The notes: generated from the sequence alone by a model not told the origin. Numbered from the stretch's first letter, positions 12,230-22,895 are shown. The stretch: DNA of 64,000 bases from Linyphia triangularis (GCA_963978545.1 OZ021725.1:87838305-87902304); one strand, 5' to 3'. Translations and numbers: made by a program.

Positions 12230-12283
12230 TGTATGATGAACATGTGTTTGTCTAGTGTTGGAAAAGTCTGTTTCTGCTGAGTG
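12230..12283 (+). ncRNA. possible short C/D snoRNA
   Basis: Box C TGATGA at 12234-12239 and CTGA at 12277-12280 enclose only about 37 bases with no clear D'/C'. The guide is not recognised. Short for a C/D RNA, so it may be chance. Confidence 0.3.
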
Positions 12284-12965
12284 ATATCATTAATCATGTA
12301 GGTAAGTTGTAAGGAATGTACAAATGCGCTCATTTGTGATCATATATTGTTTAAATAATTGTTGTTAAAAATGCACGAAAAAAAGACTCGGTAAAACTTT
12401 TTACAAATTAAAACTACGTTTTCGTTTGGTCTGTACCTCATCAATGTGAAGGGGGTGGAACAATCATGCATTATGCTTGTGTTAGTAATTTTCAGTTTGT
12501 GTCAAATTAAAGAATTAAGTATGGACCATGTGTTGCACTTTTGCCCGGAAAGTTTTCACTAACCAAATTATTATACTTAAAATTACTGTGCGCCTACAAT
12601 GCATCTGTAAATATTTTTGGTCAATGTTTACTATATAGCTGTGACAAGTGTTAAATTCTGAAATGTATTGTAAAACATTTTACAATATTTTTCGCTCTGA
12701 GAGAAATTATGATTTATTCAATTATCAAGCCTATTTGTCTAGGTCCAGGTTGGGTTTCTTATGATTTCTTATATCATTCTTAATGTGCTTATTTTTAGCT
12801 CCTTGTACCTAATAAGAATGCAGACTAGTTTCGCAAGTTACCAATCTGTTTGCATCCTGTATAATTGATTCATGTTGTGTTACTTGATTGTCAGAAATGG
12901 AATCTAGACATATCAAAGTACTGAAAGAATTTGTTTTTATTCTATTGATACATTTTTTAATGTAC

Positions 12966-13041
12966 TTGTGATGATATTATAGCTCAGCTGAGCATCCATG
13001 CTGACATTATGCAAATTTGTCTTTCGCTCCTATCTGAAGTA
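12966..13041 (+). ncRNA. SNORD80: C/D snoRNA U80 (SNORD80-like), copy 1
   Basis: Box C TGATGA 12969-12974, D' CTGA after TATAGCTCAG, box D CTGA 13034-13037. The D guide TTTGTCTTTCGCTCCTAT pairs, with a wobble, with the conserved 28S stretch ATAGGGGCGAAAGAC. Vertebrate U80 carries the same GTCTTTCGCTCCTATCTGA and is encoded in GAS5. Confidence 0.85.
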
Positions 13042-13663
13042 CAAAGCCCCTTGTTAATAGTTTTTCTGTAGGTTCTTGGTTGTTCTTCATAGTACTTAAA
13101 TTTCTTATTAATTTTCGTATACCTTCTGCTATTTTTGCATGATAATACTATTTTCATTTAAATAATTTGAAGCTGACATGTTGCAAGAGGGGAACGTTAA
13201 ATACAGAAATATAATGGAAGTTTCTAAAAATTGAGTTCAGAGTCCCATAATTAATATTCAGTATTGCTTGTTCTTGTCACATTTTTATAGTTCTCACACC
13301 CTAAGTATTTTAATTTCTGTTAAGTTTTGCACTATTCCCACCGATAGTTTCCAGTGTGTTTCGCAAGACGATTGATTCTTCATTCAATTGCCATCCTCTT
13401 GTCCGAATAACATGTTCGTGTTCCTCTCTTCCCAACTTCCAACTTAATTCAATAAAAGTGTTGACGGCATCTTCAGACTGTTTCTTGACTCCAAAATGTA
13501 TAAAATAATGTGAATATTGCATACATAAAAACAAACTTTTGTCGGATTAGTTTTACATTACATTCTCTATGATGAGTACATCAATTCTGCTCCTGATATT
13601 TTGAATAATTTCCTATTTACATCTTCTATTATGTTTTCTTGATAAAAGAGAGAAATTTTGCTA

Positions 13664-13730
13664 AGCTGTGATGATAAATTGTCTCGTTCGTATGAATTGA
13701 ACTATTCTGATTATGAGATTTATCTGAGCT
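13664..13730 (+). ncRNA. C/D snoRNA, U30-like, copy 1
   Basis: Box C TGATGA 13669-13674, internal CTGA 13707-13710, box D CTGA 13724-13727. TGTCTCGTTCGTATGA near the 5' side complements 18S ACGAACGAGAC. That site overlaps the target of vertebrate U30 (guide ATCTCGTTCGG), so I call it U30-like. A second copy is at 30028. Confidence 0.7.
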
Positions 13731-13853
13731 TATTGAAAGCTAAATATTGATTTATAGTTTATTTCTGTGAAGGCTTGCAAAATATGTATCATTTTTATGG
13801 TCCATGGTCCTCTTAAGGTTCTTAACCAGTCTCTGATGTTAAGTTAGTACTAC

Positions 13854-14117
13854 AGAGTAGCCACAGAACCTAGATATCGGAAATATCGGGAGCTTTCCGA
13901 TTCTAGAAAAAATCTGGGTATTTTGGAGGCATATACCTGAATCGGTAATCATTAAAAGTTTAATTTTACAAAATAATTTAAACTTTTCATCACCACCAAA
14001 ACTATTTTAAAAAAAATGGTCATATTATTTCTGTTGTCATAGAATCACGTAATTTTTAAGAAATCTGCCTGGGGAAAATTAGGAAATTTTTTTTCCTAAA
14101 TTTTGTGGCCACCCTCT
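13854..14117. mobile_element. 264-bp MITE
   Basis: Ends AGAGTAGCCACAG and TGTGGCCACCCTCT form imperfect inverted repeats. Related text (GGGTGGCTACAGAACCGGGAA) occurs at about 41670, so this is a dispersed family. Confidence 0.5.
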
Positions 14118-14284
14118 AGTAATCCAATATAAATTTGCTACTGATGTGTTGAATGACAGCGATGTTTATGTAAAACAAATTCATTGTACATACATAGTTT
14201 TATATTTTACATAGTATAAAAATTGTAATGATTTTATCTTTTAAAAATTATGCACTTTGTTTAAAGTGACTTATTTTTTTGCAG

Positions 14285-14369
14285 AAACTGCCAAGTTCTT
14301 CTAAGTCTGTTTTATCAGAAATTAATGATATGCTGAAATTGGTTGTAGTTAAATCAAATTGGATGTTTG
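14285..14369 (+). ncRNA. host gene exon, coding-like
   Basis: Strong splice sites on both sides: TTATTTTTTTGCAG before and TTTG|GTAAGT after. The 85 bases are open in one frame (LPSSSKSVLSEINDMLKLVV then VKSNWMF), better than expected for non-coding AT-rich DNA. Either chance, or a remnant of a former protein-coding host. Confidence 0.55.
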
Positions 14370-14545
14370 GTAAGTACATGAAGGTGCATTTTATCTTTTT
14401 ATACTTGTATAATTTTTTAATAAATATTTAGTACGATTTCTTGCCTCGCCACACCATATTCTTAGAGATTCCATTACTTTATTTTTATAATTTACATTTT
14501 GAAGGAATTTATTTATAGCTAGCAAACATAACAATATACTTTATT

Positions 14546-14612
14546 TTAATGATGACAACAACGACGGTCTGCTGATTTATGATTATGAGCGACATTTCGT
14601 TACCTGAAATAT
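14546..14612 (+). ncRNA. SNORD35: C/D snoRNA, U35-like, copy 2
   Basis: Box C TGATGA 14550-14555, D' CTGA 14572-14575, C'-like TATGAGC, box D CTGA 14604-14607. The D' guide ACAACGACGGTCTG complements 28S AGACCGTCGT. Vertebrate U35 guides the same site (CACGATGGTCTG). The D guide GACATTTCGTTAC is not assigned. Confidence 0.75.
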
Positions 14613-14774
14613 GTAACTAATAAAATTTATTGGAGTAAAATTGCTACAGGTTATTATATATTCTTGAGCTAAAGTACCAAACTAGTGATCAGAAGGTCAT
14701 AAGCAATGGTGTTCTAACTCGAAGCGGGTGTTAACAAACTTAGTGTTTGTGATGCATATCTTAAATTTGTCTGC

Positions 14775-14831
14775 TGGTGATGATTTAACATTCATATGTC
14801 TGACTTGTATGTTGATAATTTTGTCTGAAGC
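14775..14831 (+). ncRNA. SNORD27: C/D snoRNA U27-like, copy 1 (guide diverged)
   Basis: Box C TGATGA 14778-14783, D' CTGA 14800-14803, box D CTGA 14825-14828. The guide reads TTAACATTCATATGT where the other copies read TTAACAAGCATATGT, which breaks the 18S pairing. Probably a decaying copy. Confidence 0.6.
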
Positions 14832-15044
14832 CCTAACATAACAAAATGTTGTTTTTAAAAATGAAGTTTTCTTAAATTAATTTCATGACTTAAGATAATG
14901 CTCAAAATCTTGCATTCTTCTTGGTAAGAGGAAGCTTTCTGAAAGTTTGTCTCAAGGTAGGATGCTATATAAATGTATGTGCTCCACAAGATTTGTTTCA
15001 ATTAATAAACCTATCTCACTAAGTACAACTGACAATTAATGCCT

Positions 15045-15110
15045 GAGAGTTTCTATATTTGCTACTCTTGATAATAAAATGATACAAATAACCAGCAATT
15101 GTTTTGCAAC
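15045..15110 (+). pseudogene. U76-like snoRNA, degenerate copy
   Basis: Keeps TATATTTGCTACTCTTGATAAT and ATGATACAAATAACC but has no box C (TGAGAGT in its place) and no box D. Preceded by the GGTAAGAGGAAGCTTTCTGA block that also comes before other U76 copies. Confidence 0.55.
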
Positions 15111-15258
15111 AAATAACAACTAAGGCTTATTGAATAAACATTTTATTTTTTATAGAATTAGCTGATTAATAGTATTTGTTGTCAAAAATTATTTGTCTGG
15201 TTAAGTGTTAAAATACATTATTATATAAAAAATATATTGAATTTCATAACCATTTGTT

Positions 15259-15317
15259 TAAATGATGACTTAACAAGCATATGTCTGATCTTTATGTGGA
15301 CAAACTGTGCCTGAATA
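15259..15317 (+). ncRNA. SNORD27: C/D snoRNA U27, copy 2
   Basis: Box C TGATGA 15263-15268, D' CTGA 15285-15288, box D CTGA 15311-15314. ACAAGCATATG is the exact complement of 18S CATATGCTTGT near the 5' end of 18S, the vertebrate U27 target. Confidence 0.85.
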
Positions 15318-15444
15318 ACTAGCGAATGTTTGAAGTTCATAGATTTCGGCGAAAAATATTTTAGCCTGAATTTTGAGTGTACAATTACAAAACCCCTTTG
15401 CTAAATGATCAAATGTATCTTTATAAACAATTTTTGCTTGAACC

Positions 15445-15506
15445 AATATGATGAAAGAAATTTGACTTATTTTTATGATGTCATCAAATTAGCTCTATCT
15501 GATATT
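15445..15506 (+). ncRNA. SNORD44: C/D snoRNA U44, copy 1
   Basis: Box C TGATGA 15449-15454, box D CTGA 15499-15502. The D guide ATCAAATTAGCTCTAT contains ATTAGCTCTA, complementary to 18S TAGAGCTAAT. Vertebrate U44 has AATTAGCTCTAACTGA and lies in GAS5. Confidence 0.85.
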
Positions 15507-15640
15507 ATTAAAAGTGTTGATATTGCATTGCTGTTAGAAGTTACCTAACATGCTGTTAACTCAGGTGGACGCTCACTTCAAAACTACATGTGGAAAGAAC
15601 AAAATAAGGATAACTAATTTATTTTTGCAAAATGTTTTAA

Positions 15641-16115
15641 TTGCAGGGATCGCATTCACCCTAAAAATCCTAATATTTTTTACATTTTTGTTTCTTCCTA
15701 AAATTGTTCTTGCATTTTTCAATAATTCCTAAAATAATAAAAACTCCGAAATTTCCCAGATTTTCCTCCGATACTCTTTGGAAAGGCTCCAATATTCCCT
15801 CAGATCAGAAAAGTGGATTTAATCAAATTCTCATGTTGGGGGGGGGGGGTAAAAAAGTATTGTTTGATTATAAAACTGTTATTTCACAAAAAAAAGCTTT
15901 TTAAAGTTCAATTTTAAAAAACTGACAGTTTTTTTACGGTAACGGCTGGTCTTTAATGAATAAATTAACGTTAAGTTTTAAGTGTGGGAGGAACTGAGTT
16001 TACTTTGCGTTAAATGGGATTTCATGTTGCAGGTTGACTGTATCCCTAGAATTTTAGGAATTGTCCCTAAAAGATTCCTGAAATTTTTAGAATTATCCCT
16101 AAAATTCCTACCTAA
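15641..16115. mobile_element. dispersed 'TCCCTAAAATTCCT' repeat, copy 1
   Basis: AT-rich repeat with CCTAAAAATCCTAATATTTT near its start and TTATCCCTAAAATTCCTACC at its end. A related copy occupies 21255-21640. Both sit next to a U18 copy, so the repeat predates block duplication or targets the same place. Confidence 0.5.
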
Positions 16116-16127
16116 ATTTTTTAACTT

Positions 16128-16190
16128 CAAATGGTGATTCGTTTCACTGGTCCGCGTTTCTCATATTTTGATGTTATGGTGAATCTGTTG
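16128..16190 (+). pseudogene. U18 snoRNA, degenerate copy
   Basis: Keeps CGTTTCACTGGTCCGCGTTTC and TTGATGTTATGGTGAATCTG, but box C reads TGGTGAT, D' reads CTCA and D reads CTGT. Compare the intact copies at 21168 and 26984. Confidence 0.65.
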
Positions 16191-16529
16191 ACTCATCCAT
16201 ACTAATATTTAAATCTGTTTTAGAAGTTTACCTCGGCTTACTGCTGGGACTATATTTGAAATCCCCCTAACCTGAGACTAAGTACTCGGATGAAAACACC
16301 TTTTGTAAAGGCTCGGATATGTTACAAAATCCTTGCAGCCAATCGAAGCTAGAGTACTTAATATTTAAGTTATGGCGATTTCAACTTAAGCATGTGTTAA
16401 ATAACACTGGCTGTTCAATTTAAAAACCTAGTAACTGACAAAAACATTCTTTTTTTCCCTCTTTATAATCTCTTTCTGCATTTGGTTCCTCGAAAACCTT
16501 TTCTTTTTCTTAGCAAAATCAGTCTGTGT

Positions 16530-19032
16530 GTGCTCTCATCTTTTTTAAAATAGTGATTTGTAACATAGGATCTTGTGATCAATTTTATGATGAGTACATT
16601 TGTCTGTTTTTTTTCTGATGTATTATGAAGACTACTTGCTCTGAATTTTTTTTACATAAAACTTGCATTTTCTTCTTTCCTGGTGTTGCCGAATCTCAAA
16701 TTGCCATTTACCAACTAAATTATGATAATTGTATGAATAATTAGAATTATCAGGTATTGGTTGCTCTCGGCTTTTTTAAAATAGTGATTTGTAACATAGG
16801 ATCTTGTGATAAATTTTATGATGAGTACATTTGTCTGTTTTTTTTCTGATGTATTATGAAGACTACTTGCTCTGAATTTTTTTTACATAAAACTTGCATT
16901 TTCTTCTTTCCTGGTGTTGCCGAATCTCAAATTGCCATTTACCAACTAAATTATGATAATTGTATGAATAATTAGAATTATCAGTTTTTGGTTGCTCTCG
17001 GCTTTTTTAAAATAGTGATTTGTAACATAGGATCTTGTGATAAATTTTATGATGAGTACATTTGTCTGTTTTTTTTCTGATGTATTATGAAGACTACTTG
17101 CTCTGAATTTTTTTTACATAAAACTTGCATTTTCTTCTTTCCTGGTGTTGCCGAATCTCAAATTGCCATTTACCAACTAAATTATGATAATTGTATGAAT
17201 AATTAGAATTATCAGGTATTGGTTGCTCTCAGCTTTTTTAAAATAGTGATTTGTAACATAGGATCTTGTGATCAATTTTATGATGAGTACATTTGTCTGT
17301 TTTTTTTCTGATGTATTATGAAGACTACTTGCTCTGAATTTTTTTTACATAAAACTTGCATTTTCTTTCCTGGTGTTGCCGAATCTCAAATTGCCATTTA
17401 CCAACTAAATTATGATAATTGTATGAATAATTAGAATTATCAGTTTTTGGTTGCTCTCAGCTTTTTTAAAATAGTGATTTGTAACATAGGATCTTGTGAT
17501 AAATTTTATGATGAGTACATTTGTCTGTTTTTTTTCTGATGTATTATGAAGACTACTTGCTCTGAATTTTTTTTACATAAAACTTGCATTTTCTTCTTTC
17601 CTGGTGTTGCCGAATCTCAAATTGCCATTTACCAACTAAATTATGATAATTGTATGAATAATTAGAATTATCAGTTTTTGGTTGCTCTCAGCTTTTTTAA
17701 AATAGTGATTTGTAACATAGGATCTTGTGATAAATTTTATGATGAGTACATTTGTCTGTTTTTTTTCTGATGTATTATGAAGACTACTTGCTCTGAATTT
17801 TTTTTACATAAAACTTGCATTTTCTTCTTTCCTGGTGTTGCCGAATCTCAAATTGCCATTTACCAACTAAATTATGATAATTGTATGAATAATTAGAATT
17901 ATCAGTTTTTGGTTGCTCTCGGCTTTTTTAAAATAGTGATTTGTAACATAGGATCTTGTGATAAATTTTATGATGAGTACATTTGTCTGTTTTTTTTCTG
18001 ATGTATTATGAAGACTACTTGCTCTGAATTTTTTTTACATAAAACTTGCATTTTCTTCTTTCCTGGTGTTGCCGAATCTCAAATTGCCATTTACCAACTA
18101 AATTATGATAATTGTATGAATAATTAGAATTATCAGTTTTTGGTTGCTCTCAGCTTTTTTAAAATAGTGATTTGTAACATAGGATCTTGTGGTAAATTTT
18201 ATGATGAGTACATTTGTCTGTTTTTTTTCTGATGTATTATGAAGACTACTTGCTCTGAATTTTTTTTACATAAAACTTGCATTTTCTTCTTTCCTGGTGT
18301 TGCCGAATCTCAAATTGCCATTTACCAACTAAATTATGATAATTGTATGAATAATTAGAATTATCAGTTTTTGGTTGCTCTCAGCTTTTTTAAAATAGTG
18401 ATTTGTAACATAGGATCTTGTGATAAATTTTATGATGAGTACATTTGTCTGTTTTTTTTCTGATGTATTATGAAGACTACTTGCTCTGAATTTTTTTTAC
18501 ATAAAACTTGCATTTTCTTCTTTCCTGGTGTTGCCGAATCTCAAATTGCCATTTACCAACTAAATTATGATAATTGTATGAATAATTAGAATTATCAGTT
18601 TTTGGTTGCTCTCAGCTTTTTTAAAATAGTGATTTGTAACATAGGATCTTGTGATAAATTTTATGATGAGTACATTTGTCTGTTTTTTTTCTGATGTATT
18701 ATGAAGACTACTTGCTCTGAATTTTTTTTACATAAAACTTGCATTTTCTTTCCTGGTGTTGTTGAATCTCAAATTGCCATTTACCAACTAAATTAAGATT
18801 ATCAGGTATTGGTTGCTCTCAGCTTTTTTAAAATAGTGATTTGTAACATAGGATCTTGTGATCAATTTTATGATGAGTACATTTGTCTGTTTTTTTTCTG
18901 ATGTATGAAGACTACTTGCTCTGAGTTTTTTTACATTTCTTTTACTTACATTCCTTTTTTCCCTTTGCTGAATCTCAAATTGCCCATTACCAATTAAATT
19001 GCGATAATTGTATGAATAATTAAAATTATCAA
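16530..19032 (+). repeat. 231-bp tandem array, about 10.5 units, each with a U38-derived snoRNA
   Basis: Head-to-tail units are nearly identical. Spacing between successive box C motifs is 231, except 228 (a TTC loss) and 207 for the last. Each unit contains GCTTTTTTAAAATAGTGATT, a C/D snoRNA-like core, CCTGGTGTTGCCGAATCTCA and TGTATGAATAATTAGAATTA. High identity between units points to recent amplification or homogenisation. The array lies inside the host gene, in snoRNA orientation. Confidence 0.95.
16584..18925 (+). ncRNA. eleven U38-derived orphan C/D snoRNA copies in the array
   Basis: Box C TGATGA starts at 16588, 16819, 17050, 17281, 17509, 17740, 17971, 18202, 18433, 18664 and 18871. 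Each copy is about 57 bases to box D, with D' CTGA, a TATGAAG C' box and a final CTGA. Genuine U38 copies at 21958 and 22896 read GTCAGTTCTGCTACTGATG. The array reads GTCTGTTTTTTTTCTGATG, so the 28S guide is replaced by a T tract while all four boxes are kept. The D guide GACTACTTGCT matches no rRNA segment I know. Either orphan snoRNAs or passengers of satellite growth. Confidence 0.7.
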
Positions 19033-20080
19033 AGTTTTTTCTTAATATAGTATCACTGTTTATACGTCTCCTGAAATTCCCGAAAAACTCCAGAAATTTG
19101 CTTTTATATATGTAACGGCCCTTATAACTCCTGAAAATTGTATTTCTACTCCTGTTAATTCTTTTTATCTCCTTAAAAATAATCAAAGGGTAAAAGATTA
19201 GTAAAACTTTAAATTTCGTTTTTTTTACTCCATAAAACGTCTCTGAATCGAAAATTTTTACCATAATTCTGGGGCTACTGCACTTGCACTAGCCGAGTCT
19301 ACTGTACATTCGGACAGTCCCAGAATGTACTATGACTCAACAACCAGGTGCGTAGATAGATAACTATTATACTGGGGGCTCCGCTAGCCAACCCCAGGGA
19401 TTGCAACGCAATTCCCTTTGGTTCGCTTCGCTCGCTTCAAAGTGAGGCATTTAAAATATGCCCTAGCAAAAAGCTATTTCAGTTGCATAATCAAGATCTT
19501 GAAGAGGGATATTGTGCCATGATATTGAAAAATTGTGGTTTATCCAGAATTCTGAAATTTTTATTCAATCTACTGTGAATTTTCAGCATAGAAACCTTAA
19601 TATTCTTTATAGAAATTCCGTGCTCAGTTTTTATCGGTATATATATATACGGAAAACGTTCACATATAAATATGAATAAAACTAAGTACGGTACAGGTTT
19701 TGCGCCAAGAATTGTTTACATAAAACCGCGCCAAATTATGGCAACTATAGGCAATTCACTTGTTATTAAAAAAAGAGCGTCGGCTGACATTTGTTGGCGT
19801 ATTTCTTGGCGCAGAATCTACCCGTTTAGCCGACAATTTTTCAGAAATACCTGGTTTATATAGAATTTTAATCCAAAAGAAATGTACACATCTTGCATCT
19901 ATTTATTCCGGCATCAACGTAAATATTAAATCAATACTGTTTAAATAGTCAATAATTTGAATGCAAGAGAATTATATACATACATATATATAGAAGGCAT
20001 GTAATTTTTTCTCCAGTTAACTCCTTAGTAACTCCTGAATTTTACTATCAGATTGAGTATGAACCCTGTACTATTGTAGC
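19033..20080. other. intron DNA with repeat debris
   Basis: Contains repeat text (CTCCTGAAATTCCCGAAAAAC), a GGGGGCTCCGCTAGCCAACCC / TTCGCTTCGCTCGC repeat end at 19373-19440, and an AAACCGCGCCAAATTATGGCA repeat near 19722 with a relative near 46055. No gene seen. Confidence 0.4.
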
Positions 20081-20087
20081 TATGATG

Positions 20088-20146
20088 ATCATTTAAGAGC
20101 CAATCCAATGACTTACTTTTATGATTAATTATCTTGATCTGAGCCA
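20088..20146 (+). ncRNA. C/D snoRNA, 28S guide, family A copy 1
   Basis: Box C TGATGA 20093-20098, D'-like ATGA 20108-20111, C'-like TATGATT, box D CTGA 20139-20142. TAAGAGCCAATCC complements the conserved 28S GGATTGGCTCT. I cannot name the vertebrate counterpart. It lies about 90 bases before the exon at 20233, the usual snoRNA-to-acceptor distance. Confidence 0.75.
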
Positions 20147-20232
20147 ATGTAATTTATACCAAGTCTTGTTAAGTTAGATGTATTTTGTTTATTATGCAAT
20201 GTTTCATACTTAGTCTGGTCTATTTGTTATAG

Positions 20233-20354
20233 GTCAAGGAATATAATCTGGTAATAGAACTATGGAGAATGGACCCTTCTTTGAAATTGATATTCTTTAT
20301 TAATTTCTTAAACATAGAAATTGATTACAACTGCTAAGCGGTGTTCGAGTTTAA
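20233..20354 (+). ncRNA. host gene exon, recurring type, copy A
   Basis: Acceptor TATTTGTTATAG, donor TTTAA|GTAAGT. Core AATAGAACTATGGAGAATGG recurs at 23195, 26208 and 30301. No conserved frame, so a non-coding exon. Confidence 0.6.
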
Positions 20355-20462
20355 GTAAGTTGTATTTTTTTTTTTTTGCTTTTTACTGTAAGTTATTTAG
20401 TGCCAGCTAGCTATTGAGTTTTTGGTTGACTTAGCTAATGCATTAACAAATTTTAATGGTCA

Positions 20463-20521
20463 TATAGTGATGAATTAACAAGCATATGTCTGAATTTTAT
20501 GTGGACAAACTTGTCTGATTG
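20463..20521 (+). ncRNA. SNORD27: C/D snoRNA U27, copy 3
   Basis: Box C TGATGA 20468-20473, guide ACAAGCATATGT, D' CTGA 20490-20493, box D CTGA 20515-20518. First of the recurring order U27-U80-U44-U36-U18. Confidence 0.85.
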
Positions 20522-20566
20522 CTTAGTAAATGTTGTCCATTGTTATATAGTTTGCAGAGTAGTGTG

Positions 20567-20630
20567 CTAATGATGATATTAAATCATGTTGACAATCTTG
20601 TAAATTTGTCTTTCGCTCCTATCCAAGGCA
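20567..20630 (+). pseudogene. U80 snoRNA, degenerate copy
   Basis: Box C TGATGA 20571-20576 and the guide TTTGTCTTTCGCTCCTAT are kept, but box D is CCAA instead of CTGA and the TAGCTCAGCTGA D' segment is deleted. Only about 50 bases separate it from U27, so the pair probably shares one intron. Confidence 0.75.
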
Positions 20631-20768
20631 CACTGGTTTCCAATAGTTATATTTTAAGCTAGATTAGGTGGGACAATTGAAAGTTTTATCTAGATTTTAT
20701 TTAATCCATTTGTGGAATGAGCCAATGTATACCCATTAACTTTTTGTTAATTTTTTATTGCACCAATC

Positions 20769-20828
20769 AATATGATGAAAGAAATTTGAATGATTTTTAT
20801 GATTTCATCATTAGCTCTATCTGATCAT
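20769..20828 (+). ncRNA. SNORD44: C/D snoRNA U44, copy 2
   Basis: Box C TGATGA 20773-20778, box D CTGA 20821-20824, guide CATTAGCTCTAT against 18S TAGAGCTAAT. Confidence 0.82.
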
Positions 20829-20885
20829 ATTATTGAATATTTGTAATTTAAGTGGTATCAGTGACCAATTGTCTATTATTGCTTA

Positions 20886-20955
20886 TGCTGTGATGAGTGA
20901 TTTATTTCTGAAATAAGTTGTGGAATACTTTTTGAGCTTTTTAACTCTGAGCATC
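20886..20955 (+). ncRNA. C/D snoRNA U36-like, copy 1
   Basis: Box C TGATGA 20891-20896, D' CTGA 20908-20911, box D CTGA 20947-20950. The D guide GAGCTTTTTAACT complements 18S GTTAAAAAGCTC, the site of vertebrate U36 and yeast snR47. About 67 bases after U44. Confidence 0.78.
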
Positions 20956-21167
20956 TGCTTCCTTTTGCATATCTCTTTATAAAGGTAAGACTTGAATCTA
21001 CTCATTTAGTCTTGTAGGTAAATGGTGTGCCTGATTTTTAGTGAAACCTTCATCAAAGCTTATTTTTGTTCTTTATTGTATTGCTCTTGATATTATCTTA
21101 ATTCAGTGTTTTATAACGTATAACATTAGCTTGATATTTGATTTCTCTGGCCTCTTTAGCAATGTGC

Positions 21168-21232
21168 TCAAATGATGATCTATTTCACTGGTCCGTGTTT
21201 CTGATATTTTGATGTTATGGTGAATCTGATGG
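21168..21232 (+). ncRNA. SNORD18: C/D snoRNA U18, copy 2 (intact)
   Basis: Box C TGATGA 21173-21178, D' CTGA 21201-21204, box D CTGA 21226-21229. TGGTCCGTGTTT complements 28S AAACACGGACCA. Vertebrate U18 carries CATTGGTCCGTGTTTCTGA. Confidence 0.85.
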
Positions 21233-21254
21233 CCACATTTTGTATATAATAATA

Positions 21255-21640
21255 TTCTCAAGGATTGCATTGGTCCTAAAATTACTAACATTCCTACAGT
21301 TTTTGGTTCTTCCTTGCATTCCTAAATTTTTTCGATAATTCCTAAAAATAATTAAAAAGCTCGGAAATTTACCGGTTTTCCTACAAAACCTGCGAAAAAT
21401 CCCAAATAATCCTCCAGATAAGAATCTTTTCTAATATTTTTTTTTTATTAATGCAAGTTTTTTGCTGGTATTGAAGCAATCTTGGAAAAGAATGTCTGTG
21501 TTAGGAGCCTATGTCAGCTTTCAAAGAAATTTCAGAATTGTCCCTAAAATTTTTGGAATTGCAGCTTAAGTTTTCTCCTTAAAATGTTCCTGAAAGTTTT
21601 GGAATTATCTCTAAAATTCCTACCTAATTTTTTTAGGAAG
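21255..21640. mobile_element. dispersed 'TCCCTAAAATTCCT' repeat, copy 2
   Basis: Diverged relative of 15641-16115 (GGATTGCATTGGTCCTAAAAT ... TTATCTCTAAAATTCCTACC), inserted after U18. Confidence 0.5.
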
Positions 21641-21957
21641 CTCATTGTGCCCCTGTATTCTTAATTAATTTAACATGCAATATAAACCTCTTGTATGGAA
21701 TGTATTTGCTGACCAAGAGGAGTACTGTTATTTTAACATATATTGGTTGGTGTTTTATGTTCTTATCAGAAATTCAGTTAACTAACTTAGTTTTGCCACT
21801 GCTTGCTTTTATGAACCAATTGAATACCTCTATCGAATGCTTCAATTAATCTCGTTTGAAAAATACATTTACTTATTAATAGTACAGTAGAACTGCAATT
21901 TACCAAAGTGGTCGGGAGACTGAACCTTAGCCAGTTAATTGAAAATTCCTGGCGAGT

Positions 21958-22025
21958 AGTTATGATGAGTACATTGTTGTCAGTTCTGCTACTGATGTAT
22001 TGTGAAGACTACTTTCTCTAAAAAT
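21958..22025 (+). ncRNA. SNORD38: C/D snoRNA U38, copy 1
   Basis: Box C TGATGA 21963-21968, D' CTGA 21992-21995, final box CTAA where CTGA is expected. The guide GTCAGTTCTGCTA complements 28S AGCAGAACTG; vertebrate U38 carries CCAGTTCTGCTACTGA. The damaged D box may impair it. Confidence 0.72.
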
Positions 22026-22315
22026 TCTTTTATAGTAAAATTTGTTAGTTTTTAGCTGACTACCCGAGACATTCACTTTTGAATTTTATTGAAAAGTTAT
22101 TCTGAAACTTGTTTTCAAGGCCTTGAAAATACTTAGAGTTAAAATTTTTGAAGACATTGTGTGCCAAACTACAAAATTTATAATCTTGCTATTCCTGTGT
22201 GATCGCCACTTATCCATTATGCATTTATGTATGCGTCAACTTATAACTTTTTTGGTAGAATATAATACTTGCTGGCAATTAATGCCTAGCAGTTTATTTT
22301 AGTTTAAACCTTGGT

Positions 22316-22385
22316 TTTATGATGACTGTATTTGCTACTCTTGATAATATAATGATGTAAAATATTACCATATCTGTCTGAATTT
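22316..22385 (+). ncRNA. SNORD76: C/D snoRNA U76, copy 1
   Basis: Box C TGATGA 22320-22325, D' TTGA 22341-22344, C' ATGATGT, box D CTGA 22378-22381. TATTTGCTACT complements 28S AGTAGCAAATA. Vertebrate U76 has TTTGCTACTCTTGA and lies in GAS5. Confidence 0.85.
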
Positions 22386-22719
22386 GCCAAGGCCTTAAAA
22401 ATTATAACTGTTTACTTTCAATAAATAAGTCTAAAATTTCGTGAAATATGAAATTATATTAATTTTTTAAGTGCTTGTACTATATTATTTAGGTGCCTAA
22501 TTATTTGCAGAATGTCAGCGTTTAAATGGACGTTTGATAATTTTATAAATTCAAAATTAAGATATTGGGGAAAATATGAACTCTTCTATGATTTGGACTT
22601 AATGAAGAGTAACATAATATAGTCCCGCTAAAACAAGACTTTCTTAAGTGCACATTACGCATGTGTACCCACTTCTAATCTCGATGTTATAGTTTGATTT
22701 TGCTGGATAATATTTTATT

Positions 22720-22789
22720 CTCATGATGAAAACAACGACGGTCTGCTGATGATTTATGTATGTGAGCGATATTTCGTTAACTGAAGATA
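22720..22789 (+). ncRNA. SNORD35: C/D snoRNA U35-like, copy 3
   Basis: Box C TGATGA 22724-22729, D' CTGA 22745-22748, box D CTGA 22781-22784. Guide ACAACGACGGTCTG against 28S AGACCGTCGT. Confidence 0.77.
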
Positions 22790-22895
22790 GTTTTATTGTT
22801 ATGGTTATTTGTTGTTCACATTTCAGTTTAACCTTATTTTATGAGTTGTATTTATTTATTCATTAATTATTGGTAAAGCATATCTTGTGATCCAT

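Noticed and set aside
16530..19032. CRISPR-like array
   Set aside because: Whole units repeat with no unique spacers, and the surrounding genome is eukaryotic.
18788..19264. 158-residue - strand open frame
   Set aside because: Lies over the end of the snoRNA array and AT-rich repeats, is Lys/Arg/Ile/Phe-rich without any domain, and runs antisense to the host gene.
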